Assembly: GCA_037783415.1 (NCBI GenBank)
Contig: JAZGTN010000149.1
Span: 1,674,001-1,738,000, forward strand
Direction: 5' to 3'
Source: Leptasterias polaris
Lineage: Eukaryota; Echinodermata; Asteroidea; Forcipulatida; Asteriidae
Length of the DNA stretch: 64,000 nt
Shown: in pieces, positions 23,935 through 34,559 of the stretch
Numbering within the stretch: the first letter of the stretch is position 1
How the letters are laid out: each line of letters opens with the position of its first letter
Notes under the pieces: generated by a model
The model's database searches: none
Seen by the model: only the letters and a program-made list of their open reading frames with translations
Told to the model about the DNA's origin: nothing
Translations under genes and position numbers: made by a program

Positions 23935-24060
23935 GGCAGCACAAAATACATTCTTTTAGCTGTAACTCATCATCCCCAGGAAAACACTGAGAACACTGAA
24001 ATGTGAACGAGTTTTCTCATCCGAGATTGTCTTGAACAGGTTGCCAGTGACATGGCCTTG
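23935..24060. repeat. Inverted duplicate of 20870-21075
   Basis: CTTCGGCAGCACAAAATACA... through GAGAACACTGAAATGTGAAC and AACAGGTTGCC is the reverse complement of 20870-21075. It starts exactly where the receptor-upstream duplicate ends, so an insertion breakpoint lies near 23932. Confidence 0.75.
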
Positions 24061-25506
24061 TTATTACACATATGTTTCAGTTAGTATTATGCACAGATTG
24101 TGGGCCAGTCTGTTCTAGTCTGATCAACTCAGTCAACTGAGAACCTGGCAATTACCAATGTGGTACACACCCTTTAAATAATAAATAACAAACAGAAAAA
24201 GGCACATTCACAAAATATATTCCTTGCTAAGGATTACATTGATTAGTTTATTTAAAATATAAATCAGTGAACAACAGTGATTGTATTTTGAAAAAAATGC
24301 CACCGTTAACGGCATCACAAAGATCGAGTGTTAATCCGTAATCGAATGAACTTCCATACACTATTAGGGTTGAGCTTTCCCAACTGAGCAGTCTACCATT
24401 CACATCAATATTATTTAAGCAACAATACTTTTATTATTATTGTTGCCTTGGCAAAGCTAAATGTTTCCAATCGAAAGTGAATCAAAGTACACAATTGACA
24501 AACTAGTGTGTGTGTGTGTGTGTGTTTAGCAACCTTTTGGTGAAAATAATGTTTTGTTACTTTAGTGTGCGATGAGTTTGCCAGTAGATCGTTTGACCCC
24601 CCCCCCCCCCCCCCAAAAGTGAGCTGGGGAAATTTCACTGTCTAATCATCTTTACTGTAGTAATCATTAATCTGGAGGTCGCTGGTTCAAATCCCACTCA
24701 CTAGTAAATTTTTCTCTGTTCAACCCCCCAAAACTATTAACAAGTTTACCCAGTCAGTTTCCGCTCGAGGTGATCTATTGGCTGCCGCTTCCCAGGCTGT
24801 ATCTTAAGCTTGGGTTTGATTCCCGGCTACACGACAGCCAATTGTTGATCTCTGACTGGCACCCCGAGCAATCATTGACAAAATAAGGAGACTGTCAACA
24901 CATGACTATTTGTTAAATAGCTTAGTTGGTAAAGCACCAGCACGTTAAAGCCGTGTGTTGTTAGTTCAAATCCAGCTCTAGTCAAGTTTTGTGTTTGTTC
25001 AAACACAAATGATTAATAAACATTACCCAGCTAGTTTCCCGTGTGGTTTATTACTGGATATTTACTGAATAAAACGACAATGTCCAAGCTGTTGGTTTTT
25101 GATGCAGGCTAAAGACTTGTGTTGCACAATAATTGTTGCTGTAAGAGACGAATTCAGTTGATTCTAACCGGAACATGTAAGGTAACGTCTGTTTCCTTTC
25201 TTTCGCTTATCACATGAACACACTTGTCCGTTGTCCTTCACGCATACTGAAGGGAAAAAAATAAAAAACAATATATACATGTATATATATAAACAAATAA
25301 ATCAATAAATAAATAATAAATAACAAACGACTCTTAAAAGATCCCGTTTAGCAGTAAGCTTCATGGTGGGGTGGAATGAGTTTATTATAGTCGATCAACT
25401 CATCCCAGCTGTCTTGACAACCACACCAGATTAAACAAATGTCATCACTAAATCTCTAGCAAACTATAAAAGGGCGGTTCGAAGCGTTGATTATGGCCCT
25501 ATGAAT
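24061..25506. other. Spacer with simple sequence and tRNA-like SINE pieces
   Basis: It contains (GT)n at 24506-24525, an 18-base C run at about 24597-24614, and the tRNA-like segments at 24650-25060. No gene is recognised. Confidence 0.5.
24650..25060 (+). mobile_element. Two related tRNA-derived SINE segments
   Basis: Near 24906-24985, TAGCTTAGTTGGTAAAGC (A box) and AGTTCAAATCC (B box) are spaced as in a tRNA. Near 24680, GGTTCAAATCC is a second B box. After each comes a similar tail (TTGTTCAA...CCCAGTCAGTTTCC / ...CCCAGCTAGTTTCC). I infer two copies of one SINE family, the first lacking a clear A box. Neither folds as an intact tRNA by eye. Confidence 0.5.
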
Positions 25507-25640
25507 ACATGTGGCGTGTCGTGGCCGAGCTAGACTTGATCTCAAGTCTGAGATCGCGGTTATTTCTCTGCATCAGCCACACAAAATTTCCCCCGCAGAA
25601 TGGCTATCACGCGGTCTAACTCGCAATCTCAGACTTGACC
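25507..25640. mobile_element. SINE head fragment interrupted by a ~97-bp MITE
   Basis: GTGGCGTGTCGTGGCCGAG at 25511 matches the 5' end of the SINE at 48466. It then stops, and a short inverted-repeat unit follows: CAAGTCTGAGATCGCG at 25542 against CGCAATCTCAGACTTG ending near 25637. The unit resembles the one at 26215-26326. Confidence 0.55.
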
Positions 25641-26214
25641 CCTTATTCACAACTGACATTTACATAACAACACTATGCCAGAGAGATGGCCAATCAGGAG
25701 GCCACAAAACTCCTGTTGGTTGCGTCTATTCCCAATAGGTTATAATCACTTCAGCATTTTCTGTAAAATCGATTGAGTCATTTTTTTTTTTTTTAATAGT
25801 GCTTTGTACGTATGCTATTTATAATTTATACATAAAATAATACTAGATGTATTCTTAAAATATTGAAAAATAAACATAACAAATAACCTGATCCCTACTA
25901 GACGAAAAACTGTGTTCCCTTTATTTGAATGGAATCGTCTAATGATTTTCCCAACGTTTTTTATTTATTTTGAATTTAAAAACTAGAATCACTTTGGGTT
26001 TTTTGTTTCCAAACTGCAAGTTGAATCACTGAGCAGAGGCAGATTAGTTACATGTGATTCAATGTTGTGATTCTGTACTATATCCCGTGGTATAAACGGT
26101 CAAGTTTGAATGTGCATTTTATTGACGGCTTCTGAGATTCTGACCAATCAGAGTGTTCCGTCCACTTTTGGACTAATTCGCCATAGGGTGTGTACAAACC
26201 GAAAAACAATGTTC

Positions 26215-26326
26215 CCAAGTCTGTGATCGTAGGTTAAAGACGGAGGTTAATCCACAAGAGGGCGCTATTTCAGGCAATTATGTATTGGCTATCAGGTAGA
26301 CTAAAAACCACGAGCACAGACTTGGA
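26215..26326. mobile_element. ~110-bp MITE (same family as 25541-25637)
   Basis: CCCAAGTCTGTGATCGT at 26215 faces ACGAGCACAGACTTGG ending at 26326. The arms share CAAGTCTG(A/T)GATCG with the unit at 25541. Such tiny inverted-repeat units can move only with help from another element. It abuts the SINE at 26331. Confidence 0.6.
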
Positions 26327-26330
26327 ACCA

Positions 26331-26705
26331 AGTCTATGGCCGAGCGGATAAGAGCAACGAACTCAAGCTCTGGTGTTTCTGTTCAGCAGAGTGTGGGTTC
26401 GAGTCCCGGTCGTGACACTTGTGTCCCTGAGCAAGACACTTAACTATAATTGCTTCTCTCCACCCAGGGGTAAAATGGGTACATGTGAGGGCAGAGATGG
26501 TTCTTGTGATTGACTTAGCTTAGTAGCGCATATAATATTATTGCAGCACAGGCTGTATACTCCCTAGGGAGCTGAGATGGTTTTAAGGAATGAAATAAAT
26601 GGCCCAGTGACCAGGGGTAATAATGTTCGAAGCGCTTTGAGACGCTCTTGGGTGTGATAAAGCGCGATATAAATCCATATTATTATTATTATTATTATTA
26701 TTATT
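26331..26705 (+). mobile_element. tRNA-Ser-derived SINE, best-preserved copy
   Basis: The A box TGGCCGAGCGG (26337) and B box GGTTCGAGTCC (26396) are those of a tRNA-Ser-like head and form an internal RNA polymerase III promoter. The body (CACCCAGGGGTAAAATGGGT, GTTCTTGTGATTGACTTAGC, GCCCAGTGACCAGG) and the tail (AAAGCGCGATATAAATC then (ATT)n to 26705) match 48466-48826. The tail has the AGCGC-TATATAAA form seen at CR1/L2-type LINE ends, suggesting LINE-driven retrotransposition. Confidence 0.85.
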
Positions 26706-27103
26706 ATCTAGCCCTTGCAAAAAGGTGTCTGAATTTTGTTATTTTAATAATTTATTCATTTTAGTTTAATTCTTTGGAAAATACATTTTTAAGAGCAGAG
26801 GCCGGGAAAGGCAGAAGTCAAAAACTGTCATCAAAAAAGATGTGCCCTCCCAGACCCTGCTCATTGACAAAAATTAAAAGATTGATAGTATTTAATACCG
26901 GGAAATCAACAATTGTAGTAAGAAGTAAAATACAAAATTGCAAGGAACTTCACGGAATCCAAAATACGTACACTTTGCTATAATATTGAATGATCCTTCA
27001 GGGCCACCATACGTACGTAAACTTTTAATAAAGAGGTTAAAACAGCAAATGGCGAATCTGTGAATAAGGCGAAAAGAAGTAAATGTATCAAGATTTAATA
27101 GAC

Positions 27104-27277
27104 CTACTGACCTTCCATGTCGTCAATTCCCGGAGGAGGGAGCGGGTTTTGTTTGCCTCGTTTCACGAACTCCATTAATTCATCCAAGGGAATGAACTCT
27201 GCATCTTCTTCATCTGCCATGACAAAAGCCGTCATTACGGCCAACGCCATCAAGGCTTGGAACAGCTTGGCCACCAT
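27104..27277 (-). CDS. Small secreted peptide precursor (57 codons), unidentified
   Basis: The minus-strand ATG at 27277 opens a 57-codon frame. Residues 1-21 form a classic signal peptide (K at 4, hydrophobic core LMALAVMTAFVM, small residues before a likely cleavage after Ala21). An acidic spacer follows (DEEDAEFIPLDELMEFV), then a Lys-Arg pair at 39-40, then GKQNPLPPPGIDDMEG. This is the layout of a neuropeptide or other prohormone. A GTCAGT donor at 27111 could splice out after one base of the Gly56 codon, in which case more peptide lies in a further exon; otherwise translation stops at TAG 27106-27104. An acceptor (GGTTGTAG) sits just before 27289, joining this exon to the non-coding exon at 28152-28205. 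I cannot assign the peptide to a known family. Seen: frame, signal peptide, dibasic site, splice sites. Inferred: secretion and processing. Confidence 0.68.
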   Translation of the reverse strand: MVAKLFQALMALAVMTAFVMADEEDAEFIPLDELMEFVKRGKQNPLPPPGIDDMEGQ

Positions 27278-28151
27278 TGCTCCAGAAATCTACAACCAGT
27301 GGAAGTTGACATTTATAATAAGATCCTTTTCCGGAAATCGGCTTCGGCATGTTAATACTATAGTAAAATGATGTCACAGTGTGACGAAGCATTCTCTATG
27401 TTTCATAAAAGCAATGGGAACACAAACTTACAAAGTGCACTTTCTATCAAAATATTACACGGGGTGCTACAGAGTATCAATTTGTCTACACAACATTTTT
27501 AAAAGTACAGAAGAAAACAAATTAGAATTTTTAATGACTGTCGATGATGAACAGAACTGTTTTAATATGAGTTCGAAATGTGTAGAGAGAGAGAGTGAAC
27601 GGTTCTCATGTTACTTGGTAGCTTCTTCCATAAGACTGGTTCATTGTCAGAAATGCACAATGGCCATAGTGGGTGGTATGAGATAAAACAAATTTAATCT
27701 TCAAACTCCCCTCAGAGCGAGTTTTGGAGATTCCCACGCCCGTGGTGGTACCAGCTGCCGTCTTGCTAAATCGACGTTCTTGATGAAAATGCAGGGACTT
27801 TGTTTGTTTTCTCAACAAGTAAACAATGTATTCAGCTGAAATTTCCTCTTACTTTGTATTTCTTTTCATAATTTCACGACTTTGTACTAAAAGTCCTAAA
27901 TATTGTTACCAATATTTACGACAAAATTCACGAATTGTGCCTGAAATTGTGAATATTTATGCCATACAACTGAACATGTAATCGTTTTGAAGTTCTTTTA
28001 AAGTTTATTTTATTGCCGTTTCTACTTCACTACAACAACAAAAATATATTATTGTTCTTCAAACCCCATCCCGGGGTCATATGCAGGCCCATTCAACTAA
28101 GAAAAAACAAACATACATAACACTTTTGAGTAGTAAATTAAAGAAACTTAC

Positions 28152-28205
28152 CCTGTGGTGAGAGAAATTCTTGACAACATACTTGAAAGCTCCACTAGAA
28201 GTGAA
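28152..28205 (-). other. Non-coding first exon (5' UTR) of the secreted-peptide gene
   Basis: It lies about 30 bp downstream of a TATA box and ends at a near-consensus donor (ACAGG|GTAAGTTT, GT at 28151). No ATG-initiated frame of note lies in it. The intron to the acceptor at 27290 would be about 860 bp. The transcription start is inferred from TATA spacing only. Confidence 0.6.
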
Positions 28206-28229
28206 TAACCTGTGCTCCCCTACAAGCTC

Positions 28230-28237
28230 TTTTTATA
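28230..28237 (-). promoter_or_regulatory. TATA box of the secreted-peptide gene
   Basis: TATAAAAA on the minus strand (context CTCTTATAAAAAGAGC) lies about 80 bp upstream of the first-exon donor. A TATA plus short 5' exon plus signal-peptide exon is a common plan for prohormone genes. Confidence 0.6.
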
Positions 28238-28497
28238 AGAGTTTGCTAAGACGGAACCATAGGGGATCGAAACAAATAAGCAACAGCGCATATCTCTCAC
28301 TGACACCCTAATCAATTACTATTTAACAATTAATTAACATTTGTTGTAAACCCTTAATTCACTTAATAGACCTTTGAAGCAATTCCGTTTTTTTTTTTTA
28401 TTAGTACCGCTGTTGAGCATGAAGCATGGCTAATGTTTTTAACGTGTATGTTTTGTTTTTGTTGAATGTATAAGGTTTATTGTTGAAATCAACATTT

Positions 28498-28637
28498 TCG
28501 CGAATGCGAAGCGAATATTGACGTCACAACTCTGTTTTCGCTGCGAATAATCTGCAAGAGTTGAGCACAGCTCAACTGCTGCGAATTATTCGTTGCGAAT
28601 TTGTGACGTCAAAATTCGCTTCGCATTCGCATTCGCA
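28498..28637. mobile_element. GCGAATGC foldback element carrying two TGACGTCA sites
   Basis: The left arm GCGAATGCGAAGCGAATA... to CTGCAAGAGTTGAGCACAG is mirrored by CTCAACTGCTGCGAATTATT... to TTCGCTTCGCATTCGC, an almost perfect palindrome of about 140 bp. Each arm contains TTGACGTCACAA or its complement. The element sits about 260-400 bp upstream of the TATA box at 28237, and AGGAAGTATGAACCGGGC flanks it at 28638. Confidence 0.85.
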
Positions 28638-28689
28638 GGAAGTATGAACCGGGCTTAACAAAGTCTATTGTGTACACTCTAAACACTTC

Positions 28690-29430
28690 CGGGTCAGCTA
28701 GAATTGACCCGGATCCATGACCCAGTGGGCCAGACCCAATTCTGGGTCAGTATGACCCGGTACCTGCGTCAAAATTGATGCAGAATATGAAGAACAAAAA
28801 TAATTTTCCGGTTCAACCCGACCGAAACGGGTCAAGTCCCCTGGGACCTGAAACCAGTTCTGACCCAAAGGTTTTTAAAGAAGTCTCAATTAGGGAAGAT
28901 TAATTTATTGCCAGGAGATGGAACTAACATTGCACAAATTTTGACAGTGATCATTATTCATTGTTAGTACATTAATTAAAAAAAAAAATCGCCCTTTGAT
29001 ACATTATTACTAATCATTTAACTACCGATACTTAATTGATGAATGTGACAAGGTTCCAGATGGGCATGGTGTACTTTTTATGTGAATAATTACGCGTCTT
29101 GATAGCTGTTTATCGTCAAGATGAGTGTAGATGCTAGGTCCGGTTTCAACTCAAGATAAGTCATTTTGAAATATCTTCTCGTTTTTGTCTATTATAAAGA
29201 AACGTTATTGCTATGTAATGCATTTAGTTAAAAAGATTCTGGAAAAAATTGATAAAATAAAAATAATTACAAAGATAGGCCTAATGGTAAAAATAACGTG
29301 CGTCGGGGCTTTCAAAGGCAGTTAATATAAAGTTTACAATTGATTTAGTACTGATGAACATGTACAAGCCATGAACTGAGAATACTTACCTTGCACTCTG
29401 TAGAGATCTGGGTCCGCGGCAAAGTCGATC
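28690..29430. repeat. Duplicated block D, copy 2 (pair with 18601-19545)
   Basis: GGGTCA/TGACCC words at 28693-28770, then CCCCTGGGACCTGAAACC, GATACTTAATTGATGAATGT and GTACAAGCCATGAACTGAGA, ending after CTGTAGAGATCTGGGTCCG CGGCAAAGTCGATC. The last 40 bp match the sequence that abuts the DIRS fragment at 19546. Here that fragment is absent and an unrelated sequence (CCTCTGTGTTTGTCC) follows. Confidence 0.82.
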
Positions 29431-29840
29431 AAGTAGGTCCCTAGATTGATCCTCTGTGTTTGTCCGCGAAAACGGGCACTGGTCCTACAGGCCCATTGAT
29501 TTCAGTGGATAAAGTTGCTGTGACGTAAATTTTCAATTTTTGTGGTATGATTGGTCTGCTCTTAAATAATAATAATACTACATCATTTACAAAGGGCCAT
29601 AATTATATCCAATAAATTGCTCAAAGGAGCTGGAACTAGAAATAACGTAGTTAGTCAGCTACGGTTCTGCTTTTGATCGTCTGCTGCTGGTTGTGCATAA
29701 TCTTTACTCACAATGTAATGAGAGTACTCGTGTGTGTGTTGGTGGGTAGGTATCCACATTCAAACCGGACCTATAACAAAAGGGACAATAGGTCCACGGT
29801 TGTGTGTGCGTGTGTACTACGAATCTCCGTCCGTGTGTAT

Positions 29841-30180
29841 TCTAAAGTTAAACGAATAGAAGTTTAATTGGAATTATACCGAGTGACACTGAAGGACTTA
29901 CATGATATTACACTTTCCACCGGAGTATTTAGTTGAGAGAACATAAAAAGATGTTCTGGTATAAATGTCCCACCACGCCCAGTGCACCCCAATACATTTT
30001 TCACCAAGGAACATAGTTTCCCGGCGAAAAAGTGGCGGGTCAACTAATTGAAGTTGCAACCTAATGTGGAGGGAATGTAAGTCCTTCAGTGTCGGTGATA
30101 GACTCAGTATAATTCCAATTCAACTTCATTCTATTCGTTTAATTTTAGAACTAAACTTCATTCTGTTCGTTTAATTTTAG
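29841..30180. mobile_element. Foldback element (~340 bp)
   Basis: AAGTTAAACGAATAGAAGTT...ACACTGAAGGACTTACA (29846-29902) is the inverse of TGTAAGTCCTTCAGTGTC...TTCATTCTATTCGTTTAATTTT (30076-30145). The distal part of the right arm is then repeated in tandem (ACTTCATTCTGTTCGTTTAA, 30154-30178). The interior is non-coding. Confidence 0.75.
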
Positions 30181-30185
30181 AATTC

Positions 30186-30975
30186 CACCTCGTTATCACC
30201 TCCCCTTCGGACTTACAAGAGAGTTTAGAGCACAGAGACGGGAAACATGCAATACAAATATGATTGTGTATACGACTCAAGTGTTTTACATAGTTTATTA
30301 TACGTATATACCAGTTCTGAACTCAGACTGTTAAGTTGTTAACATAACAAGCAAGAAAATATTATGCATTGACATAACAAAATACATTCGCATTTCTTAA
30401 GAAAATAACCAACCTACTTGGTTGTACCAGCCAAAACTGCATTTGCAAAGCTGTGATCTGGCTGTTTAGTAGAAAAAAATGCTTAGCAAGTTTCTTTGCT
30501 AAGCAAAAAATCAGTGGGACTACCATGCCAGTCGCAACAGTGTAAACTAAATGGAATGTTGGTTGGTTACGTGATTGTGCTAAGCAAGATTTTTCTTTGC
30601 TTATCAAATTGTTGTGCTAACAGGCTTCATGAAATTGGGCCCTGTTTGCTCTACTGGTTTGTTCAGTTCAGTGGTACTACATTCTTAAAAGCCGCACTGC
30701 AGGCAGCATAACAAGTGCTATGAACTTGGCTGTGTCAATGTCAACCTCATGCAACGTGTTCTTGATCCAGCGAGAGATTGTCTCTGACCTTACTTGTCTG
30801 TGGGGGTGATGCAGAGCTTACAAAAACACCGTTGCTTACCCCTTATAGGGGTTTCGTCTTAATTAAATACTGTTTTAGCGTCGTCATGACACAAAGTTGG
30901 TCACCATGAGGATACTTGGGTAGCGCCAAGCTAACAGGCGGTTTGCCAATCTTGCTGGTTTTCGTCAACTTAGAT
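30186..30975. other. Non-coding, one short inverted repeat
   Basis: TTGCTAAGCAAAAA / AAGCAAGATTTTTCTTTGCTTA words at 30484-30605, followed by CTTCATGAAATTGGGCCC, look like part of a dispersed repeat but occur once here. No gene is recognised. Confidence 0.4.
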
Positions 30976-30979
30976 TTAA

Positions 30980-31319
30980 AGGCACTGAACACGTTTGGTA
31001 ATTACTCAAACCTATATATTAGCATAAAAACTTGATAGTATAAAACATTGTGAGAAACCACTCCCTCTGTAGTAACGTAGTTTTTGAGAAAGAGGTAACT
31101 TCTCACTAAAATAATAAAAGACTTCATGCATGAAGCCTTTTATTAACATCTGAAAGCACACAAAATTGTGCAACAAGGGTGTTTTTTCTTTTTTTATTTT
31201 CTTGCAATTTCGATGACCGATTCAGCCCAAATTTTCACAGGTTTGTTATTTTATGCATATGTTGGGATACACCGAGTGACAATACTGGTCTTTGATAATT
31301 ACCAAACATGTTCATTGCC
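30980..31319. mobile_element. 340-bp MITE flanked by TTAA
   Basis: The ends AGGCACTGAACACGTTTGGT... and its inverse ...ACCAAACATGTTCATTGCC form TIRs of about 28 bp with few mismatches. TTAA lies at both flanks (30976-30979, 31320-31323), as expected for piggyBac- or Kolobok-type mobilisation. The internal landmarks (AAACATTGTGAGAAACC, GTAACGTAGTTTTTGAGAAAG, ATTTTCACAGGTTTGTTATT) are ones I recall as abundant in sea-star sequence. Confidence 0.82.
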
Positions 31320-31365
31320 TTAAACAAATATAATTTTCGTAGCTGTAACTTCAGCATCATCTAAA

Positions 31366-32957
31366 TTAAGTAGCGAGAGAGTTTAACATCTTTGTCCTGA
31401 AATCACTACGTAGTGTGTCCAGTGTGCTGTAACTACATGTACTACCCTTGTCAAAATTCTCTGTTAAGCAGTCTAGGATCACCACTACAGTCGCTTGAAG
31501 TATATCACTCTTTGTTCGAGCACAGAACAGAACCCATTTTGGATCGCTGATTGGTAAGATTTCTTGGTTGAAGTCCGCCAGGATGAGATCATAACGATGG
31601 CAGCATGCCGCGAAATTCCCGGCTCTGTAAGTTTTTCCTGACAAATGGCATGCCATCAGTTGCAGCCGATCTCGCAATGGGTGTAGTCTACCTGAGGGAG
31701 GGAGTGAATAATTGGTTTCTTCATCAACAGTTTAGGCATCTAGGAAACCATGCTTGTGTATGCCAAAGTGGAGCAACCAGTATGTCTGTTGATATCTGAT
31801 GGTTCAATCTTGACGCTAATATGTCAATATTTGGCGTCATAAAGATATCGATAATCTTTCGGAAAACATATGGGTGTAACTTCCATTCGATGTCTTCGAT
31901 CGTGGAAGTGACGTGATGCAAAATCAGCACTCACATTTTCAATACCCGGCAATAATGAAACGGTCAGCCATATTTTTATTTCCAAACACCAAAGCCAGAT
32001 TTCCCTAGCCAGTTCATTTAACTGTGGGGAGTGGGTGCCGCCCAAACAATGTATGATGATACAGTCCGTAAGGCAAAAAATGCAAGCTTTTGCTCACGAT
32101 GCCATAAAGCATTGTGGTCGGATTAATCGCAGTGCAAAATGAATTGTTTTCATTTTAAAATGGACATAGGCCACTGATTTATTCAACTGGCGAAGGTTGA
32201 TAATTGGGGGAAAACTCCTGTCTTTCTTTGTACGAATGAGAATGTTTGATACAAACTCACCATTATCATGCTGTGTAATTGCTCCTTTTAGGAGAAGTTT
32301 ATCAATTCCCTTCGAGATGATTTCAACCTCATTGTGAACCAAATTAATTAGTTCAGGGGGAACGATTGAAAGGGTCGTTTCCCAAATTCGATTTCATAGT
32401 GCTTTATAGTATCGAACCCACTTATCTGAAGTTAAATCTTGCCATTTTGTAACAGATTGTGCTAATCTACCTGCAAAATGCTAGATTGAATGCATGTTGT
32501 ACTTACCCGTGTGGTTGTAGGGACATGCGGGCTTACTTTGCCGTTTCCACATCTTGCCGTGACTTGGCGTTCCAGCGAGTGTCTCGGTGTCTGTTGTGGC
32601 GCCGATAGTTTAATAATGACCACCTCTTCTGAATTGGCTGGTGTAGGTCGAGTTACCCCTGTGCATGGATCGATCATGTTTGTTATTTCCTCTGAAAGTC
32701 GACCAGCCAACTTTGTTCCAAATTGTGTTGGTATGTTGTATGTTTTTGAATTGTCGGGGCAAGTCGTCACCAAATAAAAACCCTGTTACGGGCACATGTG
32801 GCGAGCAAAGACCAGACAATTGTTTGTTAAGATCGGGCTTAATCAAATCCCATCTTCGCACATTAAGTTTTTGGGTTGGCGTGTCCAATAATGGCCACCT
32901 CATCCAGTAGCTTAGTGATTTCACCCTTGAAATCAGGGTTTCCCCGAGTGGGTGGGT
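31366..32957 (-). pseudogene. DIRS-type retrotransposon copy with RT core deleted
   Basis: In minus-strand order: Gag (RWDLIKPDLNKQLSGLCSPH, VPVTGFLFGDDLPRQ), the RT amino end (VEIISKGIDKLLLKGAI, IINLRQLNKSVAYVHFKM, RPQCFMAS), an RNase H tail (GGTHSPQLNELAREIWLWCL, NVSADFASRHFHDR), the DIRS linker (PNIDILASRLNHQ, LVAPLWHTQAWFP) and the tyrosine-recombinase amino domain (LQLMACHLSGKTYRA, DILQATVVVILDCLTENFDK, STLDTLRSDF), truncated near 31366. Junctions and frameshifts separate the pieces. The deletion after FMAS is the same as in the copy at 19546-20850. The recombinase catalytic half and both terminal repeats are absent. Confidence 0.82.
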
Positions 32958-34559
32958 CAGTGATCCATTGATTACAAATTTGGGAAAGTTTGAACCCCTA
33001 ACAACCGGCTAAAAATACCAAATCCAAGATGGCCGCAAAACATGGCGGCCATTTTGAATTCCCACAATGCACTTCAAACTATCTACACTATTAGGGAAGA
33101 CAAATTAAAATGTGGAAATGTTTTCTTGCAAATACCGAAACATCATTAAAAAACGTTAAACACAAGGTCAAACAAACGGATGCCATGGCAACCGCTGATT
33201 CCCCCCCCCCCCCTAACAAGGGGGTAGTCTTAAAAAGTTACGGGAACAACATGATAACGGTGCACATTATTTATTTGTTTGTTTGTTTGTTTTTTGGGGG
33301 GTGGGGGTGGTATTTACATTTAAAAAACTGAGCTGACAATATCTTAACTCGCTTCTGTTGCTGCATTGTACCAGTAGTTTTTAGCATAATATAGCTAAAA
33401 GTTACTGAGCATGGGCACACCTTTCCAGGGCTCGAATTTTGCACAGGACCGCAGGCCCGAGGCCAGTGGTTTTAGAGTCGGGCCAGTAAACTTATCACGG
33501 GACAAGGCCGATGGTCTTGTGTTTTTCAAATGAATAATGATACATTTACCTCACTGTGTAATATCTTGAACAGAAACAAGCTATGTTCAAATATTGACTT
33601 TGAGTCTAAAAACTATATTTTAATTATTTTGAGTAATAAAGTATAATTAATAAAATACCCAAATAGACAAATAAAATAAATATTCTCTTCAATTCAATTC
33701 ATTTCAATTCAATGTAACATTTATTTCCGTACTCACAATAAGAAAAGATAGAATCATTTGGACACAAATATAGTAGTACAATAAAAGGAAAGAGTAAACA
33801 TGACCAATGATAATGATACTGGAAACAATATAACAATGTAAGCTGTAAGGAGGCTGTTCAAATAAGCCGAGGCTTGTGGGGAACAGCTCTTACATATCTT
33901 AGTAGAATTATTGTTCAAATAACAACATTTAAATGCATGTTGTCTTAAGTAGTATGAATCTAAAATTGTGTGTGTTCATTGCACCCACAGAGGAATGTTT
34001 ATCAAAAAATTTGCAAAATCTGAGACGGTCACTGCCGAACTTTTCAGAATGTTATGTGATATGTACATACATATGAAAAAAATAATGTTTGGTATTCTTA
34101 TATGCCCAACAAGATTAGTAAATGGGAAACTTTCCAAAATGATAGGTGGCAGCAGACCTACCATGGCTTTCTATTGTTTGAAAACTCAGGGGCATGTTAA
34201 GAATGAAGTAAATAATGGAAATTTACCTGTTAAATCTGCTGCCCCTAGTGTCTAAAACCCTCTCATTGTGTGCACAACATAATGGTAACATAAACAATGG
34301 GCATGAAAACACAACGCCCAAACCTAAAAAGGTGTCATCACTCATAATCTTAGTCTTTTTTATATGAAAATGCCAAACACATTATCAGAAATGCCAACCT
34401 TTGCCCACCCCCAAAAAACCTTCAAAGAGTGATTAAAAGTATTTTGTAAAATGGATATTATTATGTGAAAAAGGTATTCTGACAGAATTTCACATGTATT
34501 TTATTGCGTTTTGCTATTTGTGTCGAAAACATTTTGACAACATTAAACTGGTTAGCATC
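32958..34559. other. Non-coding spacer with simple sequence
   Basis: Seen here: an ATGGCCGC...GCGGCCAT inverted word at 33027-33050, a C10 run near 33200, a G-rich run near 33294-33310, and ATTCAATTC-type repeats at 33688-33712. A 95-codon + frame at 33968 has no recognisable motif. No gene is supported. Confidence 0.45.

Noticed and set aside
26331..26410. tRNA-Ser gene
   Set aside because: A and B boxes are present, but the acceptor stem does not pair and the sequence runs on as a SINE body also found at 48466 and 10541.
27117..27371. 84-codon + frame over the peptide exon
   Set aside because: The minus strand here has a signal peptide, dibasic site and splice signals. The + frame is its shadow.
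33968..34255. 95-codon + frame
   Set aside because: AT-rich, no motif, no splice signals, and not repeated elsewhere in the window.
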